NCBI RefSeq assembly: GCF_029953285.1
Contig: NZ_JASAOI010000083.1
Location: 1 to 61,608 of the forward strand
From: Yinghuangia seranimata
GTDB lineage: Bacteria; Actinomycetota; Actinomycetes; Streptomycetales; Streptomycetaceae
Direction of reading: 5' to 3'
DNA: 61,608 bases
The stretch's first letter is position 1. Every line of letters begins with the position of its first letter. The translations under genes and the position numbers were made by a program. The notes beneath the pieces are model-generated. The model searched no databases and was not told where the DNA came from. It saw only the letters and a program-made list of their open reading frames with translations. Shown piece by piece: positions 17,140 to 25,497 of the stretch.

Positions 17140-20100
17140 AAGACCCGGTCGACCACGGCGCGCGCGTGCCGCGTGATGCGCCGGTAGTCCTCGATGACGG
17201 TGCCCGCCCCGACCGAACCGGAGCCGCTCGCGCGGTAGCCGAGCAGCCGCGCGACCCCGGCGAGCTCGCGCACGTCGGACGGGAACTGGTCGGAGGAACG
17301 GCCGCGCACGACCATGACGGCGTTGCGCACCCGGGTGGCCTCCAGCCACGCGTCGTCGAGCACCTTCGCGTCCTCGGCGTCCAGCAGCGACGCTTCCAAG
17401 GCCGCCGACAGCGCGTCGCGGGTGCCGGTGGTACGCAGCGCGGGCACGTCGTAGCCGTGCTGCATCTGCAGCAGCTGCGCGACCCACTCCACGTCGGCCA
17501 GCCCGCCGCGCCCGAGCTTGGTGTGCGTGGTGGGGTCGGCGCCGCGCGGCAGCCGTTCGGCCTCGATGCGGGCCTTCATGCGGCGGATCTCGCGCACGTC
17601 GGCGTCGGTCAGCCCGGCCGACGGCCAGCGCAGCGGCGCGATCATGTCGAGGAACCGGGCGCCGAGGTCGGGGTCGCCCGCGACCGGCGCGGCGCGCAGC
17701 AGCGCCTGGCTCTCCCACAGCTTCGACCAGCGCTCGTAGTACGCGCGGTACGACGCCAGGGTGCGCACGAGCGGCCCCTGCCGGCCCTCGGGCCGCAGGT
17801 CGGCGTCGATGTCCAGCGGCGGGTCGGTGGCGGGCAGCTGCAGCAGGCGGCGCATCTCGTTGCAGATGGCCTGCGCCTGCTTGGCCGCGGTGGGCTCGTC
17901 GACGCCCTCGTCGGGCTCGTGGACGAACATGACGTCGGCGTCGGAGCCGTAGCCCTGCTCGTGGCCGCCGAACCGGCCCATCGCGATGACCGCGATGCGG
18001 GTGCGCACGGGGCCGCCCGCGTCGCGCGCGTAGGCGTCGGTGGCGGCGCGCAGCGCGCCGGTCAGCGTGGCGGCCGTGACGTCGGACAGCGCGCGGCCGA
18101 CCGCGTCGACGTCGAGCCGCCCGAGCACGTCGGCGGCGACGATCCGGAACAGTTCGCGGCGCCGCACGCTACGGGCGATCTGCACGGCGACCTCGGCGCT
18201 CGGCGCCCGGCCGACCGCGGCCAGCACCTCGGACTCCAGCGCGGCACGCGACCGCGGCCGCAGCCCGTCCGGGTCGCCGAGCAGCGCGACCGCCTCGGGC
18301 GCGCGCAGCAGCAGGTCGGGGGCGAGACGACCGGACGCCAGCACACGGGCCATGTTCTCGGCGGCCGCGCCGCCCGCCGCGCCGGCGCCGGAGTCGCGCA
18401 GCAGCCGCAGGTACCAGTGCGTGTTGCCGAGCGCGTCGGAGACCTGGCGGAAGGCCAGCAGGCCCGCGTCCGGGTCGGCGGAGTCCGCGAACCAGCCGAG
18501 CATCACCGGCAGCAGCGTCCGCTGGATCGCGGCGCGCCGGCTGACGCCCGAGGCCAGCGCCTCCAGGTGGCGCAGCGCGCCGGCCGGGTCGGCGTACCCG
18601 AGGGCCTCCAGGCGCTGCGCGGCGGCCTCGGGGGTGAGCCGGGTCTCGCCGGGCTGCAGCCGGGCGACGGCGTCCAGCAGCGGCCGGTAGAAGAGCTTCT
18701 CGTGCAGCCGCCGCACCTCGTGCTGGGTGCGCCGCCAGGTGGCCTCCAGTTCACCGACCGGGTTGGCTCGGAAGCCGAGTGAGCGGCCGAGCCGGCGCAG
18801 GTCGACGGACTCGGTCGGCAGCAGGTGGGTGCGGCGCAGCCGGTGCAGCTGGATGCGGTGCTCGAGCAGCCGGAGGAAGCGGTACGCCTCGTCCAGCGAC
18901 GCCCCGTCGGCGCGGCCGACGTAGCCCTCGGCGGACAGCGCGGCGAGCGCGTCCAGCGTCGAGCCGCTGCGCAGCGACGCGTCGGCGCGGCCGTGCACCA
19001 GTTGCAGCAGCTGGACGGCGAACTCGATGTCGCGCAGCCCGCCGGGGCCGAGCTTGAGCTCGCGCTCGACCTCGGTGTGCGGGATCGACTCGACGACGCG
19101 GCGGCGCATCGCCTGCACGTCGGCCACGAAGTTCTCGCGCTGCGCGGCGGTCCACACCATCGGAGCGAGGCGTTCGACGTAGCGGCGGCCGAGCGCGAGG
19201 TCGCCGGCGACGGGGCGGGCCTTGAGCAGTGCCTGGAACTCCCACGTCTTGGCCCACCGCTCGTAGTAGGCGGCGTGGCTGGCCAGGGTGCGCACCAGCG
19301 GGCCGTTGCGGCCCTCGGGGCGGAGGTTGGCGTCGACGGGCCAGATGGCGCCCTCGCGGGTGGTGTGCGAGCAGGCGCGCATCATGGCGGCGGCGATGCG
19401 CGCGGCCGCGGCGAGGGCGACGCCCTCCTCGACGCCGGGCGGGGCCTCGGCGACGAACACGACGTCGACGTCGCTGACGTAGTTGAGCTCGCGGCCGCCG
19501 CACTTGCCCATGCCGATGACGGCGAGGCGGCACTGCGCGGCGTCGACGGGGTGCTCGCGGCGCACCAGGTCGAGCGCGGCGTCGAGGGTGGCGCCCGCGA
19601 GGTCGGCGAGCTCTGCGGAGATCTGGGCGACGTCGGCGGTGCCGCACACGTCGCGCGCGGCGATGGACAGCAGGCAGCGCCGGTACGCGACGCGCAGCGC
19701 GTCCAGCGCCTCCTCGCCGGCCGGCTGGGCGCCGTCGGGCGCGGGGCGGCTCGCCGGGAGCGCGCCCGACAGCATGCGGCGGAAGTACTCGGGCGTGGGG
19801 TGGGCGTCCTGCACGTCGTAGGTGACGAGGGTGCGCCAGTCGTCCGGGTGCCGCGCGAGGTGGTCGCCGAGTGCGGCGCTGACCCCGAGGACGCCGAGCA
19901 GGCGGTCGCGGAGCGGCTTCGCGGAGACGAGCGTGGACAGCAGCACCGAGCGGTCCTCGGCGGCCTCGGCGAGCCGGACCAGCCCGAGGAGGGCGAGATC
20001 GGGGTCGGCGGTCGCGGACAGCGCGTCCAGGAGCTGCGTGTCGTCGCGTATCTCGGCGAGTGCGGGGTCCTCGAGGCGGCGGGCGGCGACGGCCGCGTCG

Positions 20101-20165
20101 GTGAAACCGAGGCGCACGAGGCGGGCGGTCGACACTCCCGGGGTTCCCGAATCCCTAAAGGTCAC
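17100..20165 (-). CDS. glnE: Bifunctional glutamine synthetase adenylyltransferase/adenylyl-removing enzyme GlnE
   Basis: A 1021-residue protein of the normal length for GlnE. Two nucleotidyltransferase domains are visible: GMGKCGGRELNYVSDVDVVFV in the N-terminal half (deadenylylase) and MGRFGGHEQGYGSDADVMFV in the C-terminal half (adenylylase), each with the G-S/D-D-x-D metal motif and a following WPVDANLRPEGRNGPL or DIDADLRPEGRQGPL segment. It tunes GlnA by modifying Tyr399. The GTG at 20165 is preceded by TACGCT at 6-nt spacing and no ribosome site. The 3' end overlaps the convergent PAP2 gene by 40 bp. Confidence 0.97.
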   Translation of the reverse strand: MTFRDSGTPGVSTARLVRLGFTDAAVAARRLEDPALAEIRDDTQLLDALSATADPDLALLGLVRLAEAAEDRSVLLSTLVSAKPLRDRLLGVLGVSAALGDHLARHPDDWRTLVTYDVQDAHPTPEYFRRMLSGALPASRPAPDGAQPAGEEALDALRVAYRRCLLSIAARDVCGTADVAQISAELADLAGATLDAALDLVRREHPVDAAQCRLAVIGMGKCGGRELNYVSDVDVVFVAEAPPGVEEGVALAAAARIAAAMMRACSHTTREGAIWPVDANLRPEGRNGPLVRTLASHAAYYERWAKTWEFQALLKARPVAGDLALGRRYVERLAPMVWTAAQRENFVADVQAMRRRVVESIPHTEVERELKLGPGGLRDIEFAVQLLQLVHGRADASLRSGSTLDALAALSAEGYVGRADGASLDEAYRFLRLLEHRIQLHRLRRTHLLPTESVDLRRLGRSLGFRANPVGELEATWRRTQHEVRRLHEKLFYRPLLDAVARLQPGETRLTPEAAAQRLEALGYADPAGALRHLEALASGVSRRAAIQRTLLPVMLGWFADSADPDAGLLAFRQVSDALGNTHWYLRLLRDSGAGAAGGAAAENMARVLASGRLAPDLLLRAPEAVALLGDPDGLRPRSRAALESEVLAAVGRAPSAEVAVQIARSVRRRELFRIVAADVLGRLDVDAVGRALSDVTAATLTGALRAATDAYARDAGGPVRTRIAVIAMGRFGGHEQGYGSDADVMFVHEPDEGVDEPTAAKQAQAICNEMRRLLQLPATDPPLDIDADLRPEGRQGPLVRTLASYRAYYERWSKLWESQALLRAAPVAGDPDLGARFLDMIAPLRWPSAGLTDADVREIRRMKARIEAERLPRGADPTTHTKLGRGGLADVEWVAQLLQMQHGYDVPALRTTGTRDALSAALEASLLDAEDAKVLDDAWLEATRVRNAVMVVRGRSSDQFPSDVRELAGVARLLGYRASGSGSVGAGTVIEDYRRITRHARAVVDRVFYGEGEETAAGSR

Positions 20166-20171
20166 CTAGCG

Positions 20172-20177
20172 AGCGTA
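20172..20177 (-). promoter_or_regulatory. -10 box for leaderless glnE
   Basis: TACGCT on the minus strand ends 6 nt before the GTG; identical to the lipB box in sequence and spacing. Confidence 0.6.
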
Positions 20178-20428
20178 TCGGCCCAGGTCACCGGCGGCAG
20201 GGGGGACACCGGCGCGGTGCGTGCGGCCGTCGAAGTGTGCCCCCAACGGCCGCACGCCGCGAGCGCGTCCCGATCATCGAGTCCCCCGACCGCGATGACC
20301 GGTGGTGACGCGCCTCCCGCCCGGTGGCCTCTGGCGAACCGTCCCGCCGGGCCGTCCGTCCCACGGCCCGGGGGATCCTCCGTCGTACCAGTTCTCCATA
20401 CGCCACCGTACGGGAAGTCACCCTACGT

Positions 20429-20434
20429 TAGCGT
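20429..20434 (+). promoter_or_regulatory. -10 box for leaderless tetR gene
   Basis: TAGCGT ends 6 nt before ATG 20441; no ribosome binding site. The same hexamer and spacing precede the acyl-CoA dehydrogenase gene at 29200. Confidence 0.6.
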
Positions 20435-20440
20435 GTGGGC

Positions 20441-21061
20441 ATGCGCAACGGTGTTCCCGCGGACAATGTCCGAACCGAAAGACCCGCCAGGACCGGCCGA
20501 CGCACGCTCTCCCGGGACGACTGGGCCCGTGCCGCCCTCGAGGCGATGCGCGAGAGCGGCCTGGGCGCCATCGCCGTGGAGCCGCTCGCGGAGCGCCTGG
20601 GCACGACGAAGGGCAGCTTCTACTGGCATTTCAAGGACCGTGACGCGCTCATCCACGCCGCGCTGGAGATGTGGGTCGCCGAGTCGGACGCGATGATGGC
20701 CGCCGCGGCGCGCATCACCGACCCGGCGGAGCGCGGGCGCTGGCTGACCGAGTTCGCGTTCACCGGCCCGCAGGGCGCGGACATCACGACGACGCTGCTG
20801 GTGAACTCGCAGCACCCGGTCGTCGGCCCGTTCCTCGAACGCGTCACGCAGGAGCGCATCGCCTGGGGCGCGGCGCTCAACGAGGAGCTCGGCATGCCGC
20901 CGGAGGTCGCCCGCCAGCACGCGCTCACCGCGTGGATGATGGCGGTCGGCATCGCGCTGGTGCGCCGCGGCGCGCCGCAGCTGCTGCCGCAGGGCGACGA
21001 GGCCGACGCCTACAAGCGGTACGTCATGGAGCTGCTCCGCCCGCCCCGCGCCCAGGCGTAA
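20441..21061 (+). CDS. TetR-family transcriptional regulator
   Basis: A 206-residue regulator. The N-terminal TetR helix-turn-helix (about residues 20-70) reads RDDWARAALEAMRESG and ends with LGTTKGSFYWHFKDRDALI. The C-terminal ligand domain is divergent and gives no hint of the effector. ATG 20441 is supported by the TAGCGT box 6 nt upstream; an in-frame GTG at 20435 would fall inside that spacing. It stands alone between divergent glnE and convergent glnA2, so its target is not obvious. Confidence 0.88.
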   Translation: MRNGVPADNVRTERPARTGRRTLSRDDWARAALEAMRESGLGAIAVEPLAERLGTTKGSFYWHFKDRDALIHAALEMWVAESDAMMAAAARITDPAERGRWLTEFAFTGPQGADITTTLLVNSQHPVVGPFLERVTQERIAWGAALNEELGMPPEVARQHALTAWMMAVGIALVRRGAPQLLPQGDEADAYKRYVMELLRPPRAQA

Positions 21062-21128
21062 GGGCCGCGCGGGCGCGGACACACGAACGCCGCGCCGACC
21101 GCCGCCGCTCCCGAGGGAGGACGGCCGG

Positions 21129-21145
21129 GTCGACGCGGCGTCGAC
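21129..21145. terminator. Short hairpin between tetR and glnA2
   Basis: GTCGACGC, one base and GCGTCGAC form a perfect 8-bp inverted repeat between two convergent stops. It is short, so terminator function is tentative. Confidence 0.35.
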
Positions 21146-21163
21146 GCACGGCTCGCGCCGGGC

Positions 21164-22525
21164 TCAGAGCACCGGCAGGTACTTCCCCAGTTCGAACGGG
21201 GTCACCTGCTGCCGGTACTCCTCCCACTCCTGGCGCTTGTTGCGCAGGAAGAACTCGAAGACGTGCTCGCCCAGCACCTCGGGCAGCAGGTCGCTGCGCT
21301 CCATCAGCGCGATCGCCTCGGCGAGGTTCTGCGGCAGCGGCGCGATGCCGAGCGCGCGGCGCTCGGCGTCGGTGAGCGCCCACACATCGTCCTCGGCGCC
21401 CGGCGGCAGCTCGTAGCCCTCCTCGACGCCCTTGAGGCCCGCACCGAGCAGCACCGCGAAGGTCAGGTAGGGGTTGCAGGCCGAGTCGATGGAGCGGACC
21501 TCGATGCGGGTCGACTGCCCCTTCGTGGGCTTGTACATCGGCACGCGCACGAGCGCCGAGCGGTTGTTGTGGCCCCAGCAGATGTACGACGGCGCCTCGC
21601 CGCCCATGCCCGCGGTGCGCGCCGACGCGCCCCACAGCCGCTTGTACGAGTTCACCCACTGGTTGGTGATGGCGGCCATCTCGCCGGCGTGCTTGAGCAG
21701 GCCCGCGATGAAGGAGCGGCCGACCTTCGACAGCTGGTACTCGGCGCCGGCCTCGTAGAAGGCGTTGCGGTCGCCCTCGAACAGCGACAGGTGGGTGTGC
21801 ATGCCCGAGCCCGGGTACTGCGAGAACGGCTTCGGCATGAAGGACGCGAAGACGCCCTGCTCCAGCGCGACCTCCTTGACCACCAGGCGGAAGGTCATGA
21901 TGTTGTCCGCCGTGCTGAGCGCGTCGGCGTAGCGCAGGTCGATCTCCTGCTGGCCCGGCGCGCCCTCGTGGTGGCTGAACTCCACCGAGATGCCCATGTT
22001 CTCGAGCATCGTGATCGCCTGGCGGCGGAAGTCGTGGCTGACCGTCTGCGGCGTGTGGTCGAAGTAGCCGCTGTGGTCGACCGGCGTCGGCGGCGTGCCG
22101 TCGAGCGGCATGTCCTTGAACAGGAAGAACTCGATCTCGGGGTGCGTGTAGAACGTGAAGCCCCGGTCGGAGGCGCGCTCGAGGGTGCGCTTGAGGACGT
22201 ACCGCGGGTCGGCGAAGGACGGCGAACCGTCCGGCATCAGGATGTCGCAGAACATGCGCGCGGTGCCCGGCGCCTCGGCCCGCCACGGCAGTATCTGGAA
22301 CGTGGCAGGGTCCGGCTTGGCGAGCATGTCGGACTCGTGCACGCGCGCGAAGCCCTCGATGGCCGAGCCGTCGAACCCGATGCCCTCCGCGAACGCCTGC
22401 TCGAGCTCGGCAGGGGCCACGGCGACCGACTTGAGGAAGCCGAGAACATCGGTGAACCACAGGCGCACGAACCGAATGTCGCGCTCCTCGAGGGTGCGAA
22501 GCACGAACTCCTGCTGCTTATCCAT
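21164..22525 (-). CDS. glnA2: Glutamine synthetase-like protein GlnA2
   Basis: A 453-residue GSI-fold enzyme with FDGSAIEGFARV, the metal-binding HPEIEFFLFK segment and NQWVNSYKRLW. It lacks the [10 protein letters not shown] adenylylation segment of GlnA, having VEEGYELPPGAED instead. Streptomyces and mycobacterial GlnA2-type proteins have poor or no glutamine synthetase activity; some glutamylate polyamines. By that family knowledge this is probably a gamma-glutamylpolyamine synthetase-like enzyme. The start MDKQQEF at 22525 is preceded by CAAGAT at 6 nt, so the message is probably leaderless. It is divergent from the ECF41 operon. Confidence 0.92.
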   Translation of the reverse strand: MDKQQEFVLRTLEERDIRFVRLWFTDVLGFLKSVAVAPAELEQAFAEGIGFDGSAIEGFARVHESDMLAKPDPATFQILPWRAEAPGTARMFCDILMPDGSPSFADPRYVLKRTLERASDRGFTFYTHPEIEFFLFKDMPLDGTPPTPVDHSGYFDHTPQTVSHDFRRQAITMLENMGISVEFSHHEGAPGQQEIDLRYADALSTADNIMTFRLVVKEVALEQGVFASFMPKPFSQYPGSGMHTHLSLFEGDRNAFYEAGAEYQLSKVGRSFIAGLLKHAGEMAAITNQWVNSYKRLWGASARTAGMGGEAPSYICWGHNNRSALVRVPMYKPTKGQSTRIEVRSIDSACNPYLTFAVLLGAGLKGVEEGYELPPGAEDDVWALTDAERRALGIAPLPQNLAEAIALMERSDLLPEVLGEHVFEFFLRNKRQEWEEYRQQVTPFELGKYLPVL

Positions 22526-22531
22526 GGGTAC

Positions 22532-22537
22532 ATCTTG
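22532..22537 (-). promoter_or_regulatory. Candidate -10 box for leaderless glnA2
   Basis: CAAGAT on the minus strand ends 6 nt before the ATG; one base off TANNNT. Confidence 0.45.
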
Positions 22538-22678
22538 GCCTGTCCCGGTTGCGAACACATTACGGGCCCTCCAACAAAACGCCCGCGCCGCGACGAGCCC
22601 GCGATCCGGCCCGCAGAACCGTTCTGACCTGCGGCGATGCGAACGTGACGGGCATCACATCCGGCCGCGCCGCCGGGC

Positions 22679-22706
22679 TGTCACATCCGGGACCGGCTGT
22701 CCCGTC
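22679..22706 (+). promoter_or_regulatory. ECF41-type autoregulatory promoter
   Basis: TGTCACA (22679-22685), a 17-nt spacer and CGTC (22703-22706). As I recall, ECF41 sigma factors recognise TGTCACA at -35 and CGTC at -10. It lies 50 nt upstream of the operon that encodes an ECF41 sigma factor. Confidence 0.8.
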
Positions 22707-22755
22707 GTTCCCGTGGCCGCGCCGCACCGGGCGGCGGGCGACACGGAGGCGAACC

Positions 22756-23196
22756 ATGCAGCAGCGGATGGACATGTCCGAGGTCTCCCCCGAGGGCTAC
22801 TCGGCGGTGCTCGGGCTGGAGAAGTACGTGCGGGCCAACGTCGACCACACCCTCCTGGAGCTGGTCAAGCTCCGCGCGTCGGTGCTCAACGGCTGCGCGT
22901 TCTGCGTCGACATGCACAGCCAGGACGCGCTGAAGGCGGGTGAGGACGCGCGCCGGCTCTTCGCGGTCGGCGCGTGGCGCGAGGCGCCGTTCTTCACCGA
23001 GGTCGAGCGCGCCGCCCTGGCGCTCACCGACGAGGTCACCCGGCTCGGCGAGCACGGCGTGACCGACGAGGTGTGGGCGGCCGCGCAGGACGCCTTCTCC
23101 GACCGTGAGCTCTCCGACCTCATCCTGGCCATCGCTACGATCAACGTGTGGAACCGGATCGGCGTGAGCACGCACCTGCAGCCGCCGGCCCTGTGA
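22756..23196 (+). CDS. AhpD-like carboxymuconolactone decarboxylase family protein
   Basis: A 146-residue all-helical protein with the redox motif CAFCVDMH (Cys47 and Cys50, plus His54), as in AhpD-type alkylhydroperoxidases, and LAIATINVWNRIG near the end, typical of this family. GGAGG lies 6 nt before the ATG. Its stop overlaps the GTG of the ECF41 sigma gene by 4 bp. ECF41 sigma genes are characteristically paired with a carboxymuconolactone decarboxylase, oxidoreductase or epimerase gene, which is normally the target of the sigma factor. Peroxide or thiol chemistry is plausible, but the substrate is not known. Confidence 0.9.
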   Translation: MQQRMDMSEVSPEGYSAVLGLEKYVRANVDHTLLELVKLRASVLNGCAFCVDMHSQDALKAGEDARRLFAVGAWREAPFFTEVERAALALTDEVTRLGEHGVTDEVWAAAQDAFSDRELSDLILAIATINVWNRIGVSTHLQPPAL

Positions 23197-24155
23197 CGGA
23201 CACCCTCGCCGGGACGGCCGCGCGGCCGGGCGCCGCACCGGCCGGCGAGGCGTACGACGAGGCGTTCGAGCAGCACCGCACGGTGCTGCTCGGCCTCGCG
23301 TACCGCATGCTCGGCAGCTGGTTCGACGCCGAGGACACCGTGCAGGAGGCGTGGCTCCGCTGGCGCCGCGCCGAGCCCGGCACGGTCGAGGACCCGCGCG
23401 GCTGGCTGGTCACCGTCACGACCCGGCTCGCGCTCGACCAGCTGCGTTCGGCGCGGCACCGCCGGGAGACGTACGTCGGCGAATGGCTGCCCGAGCCGGT
23501 GCCGTCCGGAAGGCTCGCCGGCGACCCCGCGGAGACCGCCGAGCAGCGCGCGACGGTGTCGCTCGCGGCGCTGCGGATGATGGAGCGGCTCTCACCGCCG
23601 GAGCGCGCGGTCTACCTGCTCCGCGAGGCGTTCGAGCTGCCGTACCAGGACATCGCCGACGTACTGGGCATCAATGCGACGTACGCCCGGCAGCTGCACC
23701 GCCGCGCGGGCGACCACCTCGACGGCGAGCGCGCCCGGTTCACCGTGGACACCGCCGAGCACCGCTCGCTCGTCGACCGGTTCGTCACCGCGGCCGCCAC
23801 CGGCGACCGCTCGGGGCTGGAGTCGCTGCTCGCCCGGAACGTGGTGCTGTGGAGCGACGGCGGCGGCAAGGCGCGCGCCACGCTCAACCCGATTTACGGC
23901 CCGGAGAAGATCGCCCGCTTCCTGTTCGGCATCCAGCGCCGCGCGCGGACGTTCACGTGGCACGCGGTCGACGTCAACGGCGCCCCGGCGCTGCTCGCCG
24001 ACCTCGGCGCGCAGCGCCTGGTCATGAGCATCGAGACGTCTGGCGGAAACATCGTGGGGATCCAGGCGGTCGCCAATCCCGACAAGATCTCGCATATCCC
24101 GACTCCGCCGCACGCTCTGTGTTTCCCGGGCGCGTCGGAACGCTTTCCGGACTGA
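23193..24155 (+). CDS. ECF41-group RNA polymerase sigma factor with SnoaL-like C-terminal domain (SigJ-like)
   Basis: A 320-residue sigma factor. Sigma region 2 (AYRMLGSWFDAEDTVQEAWL) and region 4 (LSPPERAVYLLREAFELPY) are followed by a SnoaL-like domain of about 120 residues. Three ECF41 hallmarks are intact: WLPEP (98-102) in the inter-region linker, DGGGK (222-226) and NPDK (295-298). In this group the fused C-terminal domain replaces an anti-sigma factor and modulates activity. The GTG start overlaps the preceding stop (GTGA). No anti-sigma gene is adjacent, as expected. The inducing signal is unknown. Confidence 0.93.
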   Translation: MTDTLAGTAARPGAAPAGEAYDEAFEQHRTVLLGLAYRMLGSWFDAEDTVQEAWLRWRRAEPGTVEDPRGWLVTVTTRLALDQLRSARHRRETYVGEWLPEPVPSGRLAGDPAETAEQRATVSLAALRMMERLSPPERAVYLLREAFELPYQDIADVLGINATYARQLHRRAGDHLDGERARFTVDTAEHRSLVDRFVTAAATGDRSGLESLLARNVVLWSDGGGKARATLNPIYGPEKIARFLFGIQRRARTFTWHAVDVNGAPALLADLGAQRLVMSIETSGGNIVGIQAVANPDKISHIPTPPHALCFPGASERFPD

Positions 24156-24208
24156 GTCGGCCGCATCATCGGCGCCCCCGCGCGCCCGCGACAGACCTTC
24201 ACTGCGCG

Positions 24209-24224
24209 GTGACGGCGGGGAAAC
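24209..24224 (+). promoter_or_regulatory. Single GlnR-type a/b site upstream of the nitrate-type transporter
   Basis: GTGAC-N6-GAAAC matches one GlnR half-site pair exactly. The following positions (GTAGA, TCCCT) do not continue the pattern convincingly. A TACCTT box at 24246-24251 lies 21 nt downstream. Confidence 0.6.
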
Positions 24225-24245
24225 AGCCCCGTAGAGCGCCGTCCC

Positions 24246-24251
24246 TACCTT
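24246..24251 (+). promoter_or_regulatory. -10 box for leaderless transporter operon
   Basis: TACCTT ends 7 nt before ATG 24259 with no ribosome site; the same hexamer serves as the probable glnA -10. Confidence 0.55.
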
Positions 24252-24258
24252 CCGGGGC

Positions 24259-25497
24259 ATGGACAGACGAAGCTTCCTCCGCGCCGCCGGCGGCACCGCC
24301 GTGGCCGCCGGCCTGACCGCCGCGTGCGGCGGCGGGAACGACAAGAAGACCGCCGCGCCCGCCGGATCCGGCGCCGCCCCCTCCGGGCCCAAGCGCAAGG
24401 TGAAACTCGGGTTCATCGCGCTGACCGACTGCGCGTCGATCGTGATGGCGCAGGAGCTCGGTTACTTCGCGAAGCGCGGCCTCGACGTGACGGTCGAGAA
24501 GCAGCAGTCGTGGGCGACCACCCGTGACGCGCTGCTGAACGGCCAGATCGACGGCGCGCACTGCCTGTTCGGCATGCCGTTCTCGGTGGCGAGCGGCATC
24601 GGCGGAGACGGCTCGACGGCCCTGAAGATCGCCATGGTGCTCAACCACAACGGGCAGGCGATCACCCTGAAGAAGGGCCTGTCCTCGGTGGGCTACGGCG
24701 ACCTGGCGAAGGCCAAGGCCGCACTGGAGGCCAAGGAGAACACCCTGGCCATGACCTTCCCGGGCGGCACCCACGACATCTGGCTGCGCTACTGGCTGCG
24801 CGCCGCCAAGGTCGACCCGAAGGCGCTGAAGATCATCACGATCCCGCCGCCGCAGATGGTCGCCAACATGAAGGTCGACACCATGGACGGCTACTGCGTC
24901 GGCGAGCCGTGGAACGCCGTCGCCGTCGACCAGGGCATCGGCTTCACCCACCTGACCAGCCAGGACCTGTGGCGCGGCCACCCGGAGAAGGCGCTCGTCG
25001 TCAACGAGGCGTTCGCGAGCGGCAAGCGCGACACCCTCAAGGACGTCATGGCCGCGGTGCTGGAGGCGAGCCGCTGGCTCGACGACCCGACCAACCGCAA
25101 GAGCGCCGCCGCGACCATCGCGCAGCAGCAGTACGTCAACGCGCCCGCCGCGCAGATCGAGGGGCGGCTGACCGGCCGCTACCAGCTCGGCGCCGGCCTG
25201 CCCGACAAGACGTACACCAGCGACATGATGCGCTTCTTCGACGACGGCCAGGTCAACACGCCGCTCAAGGCGCACGGCCTGTGGTTCCTCGCGCAGTACC
25301 AGCGGCTCGGCATCGCGAAGGGCCCGGTCGCCGACCCGGCCAAGCTGGTCGACTCGATCATCCTGTCCGACCTCTACAAGGAGGTCGCCGACGCCGCGAA
25401 GGTCGGCGTCGTGCCCGACATGCAGCCGTTCGACGTGCAGCTCGACGCGGCCCGGTTCGACCCGAACGACCTCGCCAAGGAGGTGGCCAGAGCATGA
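24259..25497 (+). CDS. NrtA-like nitrate/nitrite ABC transporter substrate-binding lipoprotein
   Basis: A 412-residue lipoprotein. The N-terminus has a twin-arginine segment (DRRSFLRAA) and a lipobox LTAAC with Cys23, indicating Tat export and lipid anchoring. The mature part begins KLGFIALTDCASIVMAQELGY and contains GAHCLFGMPFSVASGIGG and DGYCVGEPWNA, features of the NrtA/CmpA family that binds nitrate or bicarbonate rather than of taurine or sulfonate binders. The next two genes overlap by 4 bp each, forming a complete ABC system. A GlnR-like site and a leaderless-type promoter lie upstream, consistent with nitrogen control. The ligand is inferred, not proven. Confidence 0.85.
   Translation: MDRRSFLRAAGGTAVAAGLTAACGGGNDKKTAAPAGSGAAPSGPKRKVKLGFIALTDCASIVMAQELGYFAKRGLDVTVEKQQSWATTRDALLNGQIDGAHCLFGMPFSVASGIGGDGSTALKIAMVLNHNGQAITLKKGLSSVGYGDLAKAKAALEAKENTLAMTFPGGTHDIWLRYWLRAAKVDPKALKIITIPPPQMVANMKVDTMDGYCVGEPWNAVAVDQGIGFTHLTSQDLWRGHPEKALVVNEAFASGKRDTLKDVMAAVLEASRWLDDPTNRKSAAATIAQQQYVNAPAAQIEGRLTGRYQLGAGLPDKTYTSDMMRFFDDGQVNTPLKAHGLWFLAQYQRLGIAKGPVADPAKLVDSIILSDLYKEVADAAKVGVVPDMQPFDVQLDAARFDPNDLAKEVARA

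Noticed and set aside
15052-17718. Very long minus-strand open frame (888 codons)
   Set aside because: It runs antisense through the oxidoreductase, PAP2 and part of glnE, is made of Arg/Gly/Ala low-complexity sequence and has no family motif. It is a GC-driven shadow.
22537-22565. GlnR-like pattern upstream of glnA2 (GTAAT-N6-GCAAC on the minus strand)
   Set aside because: Both half-sites have a mismatch at a key base and no second pair follows; too weak to call.
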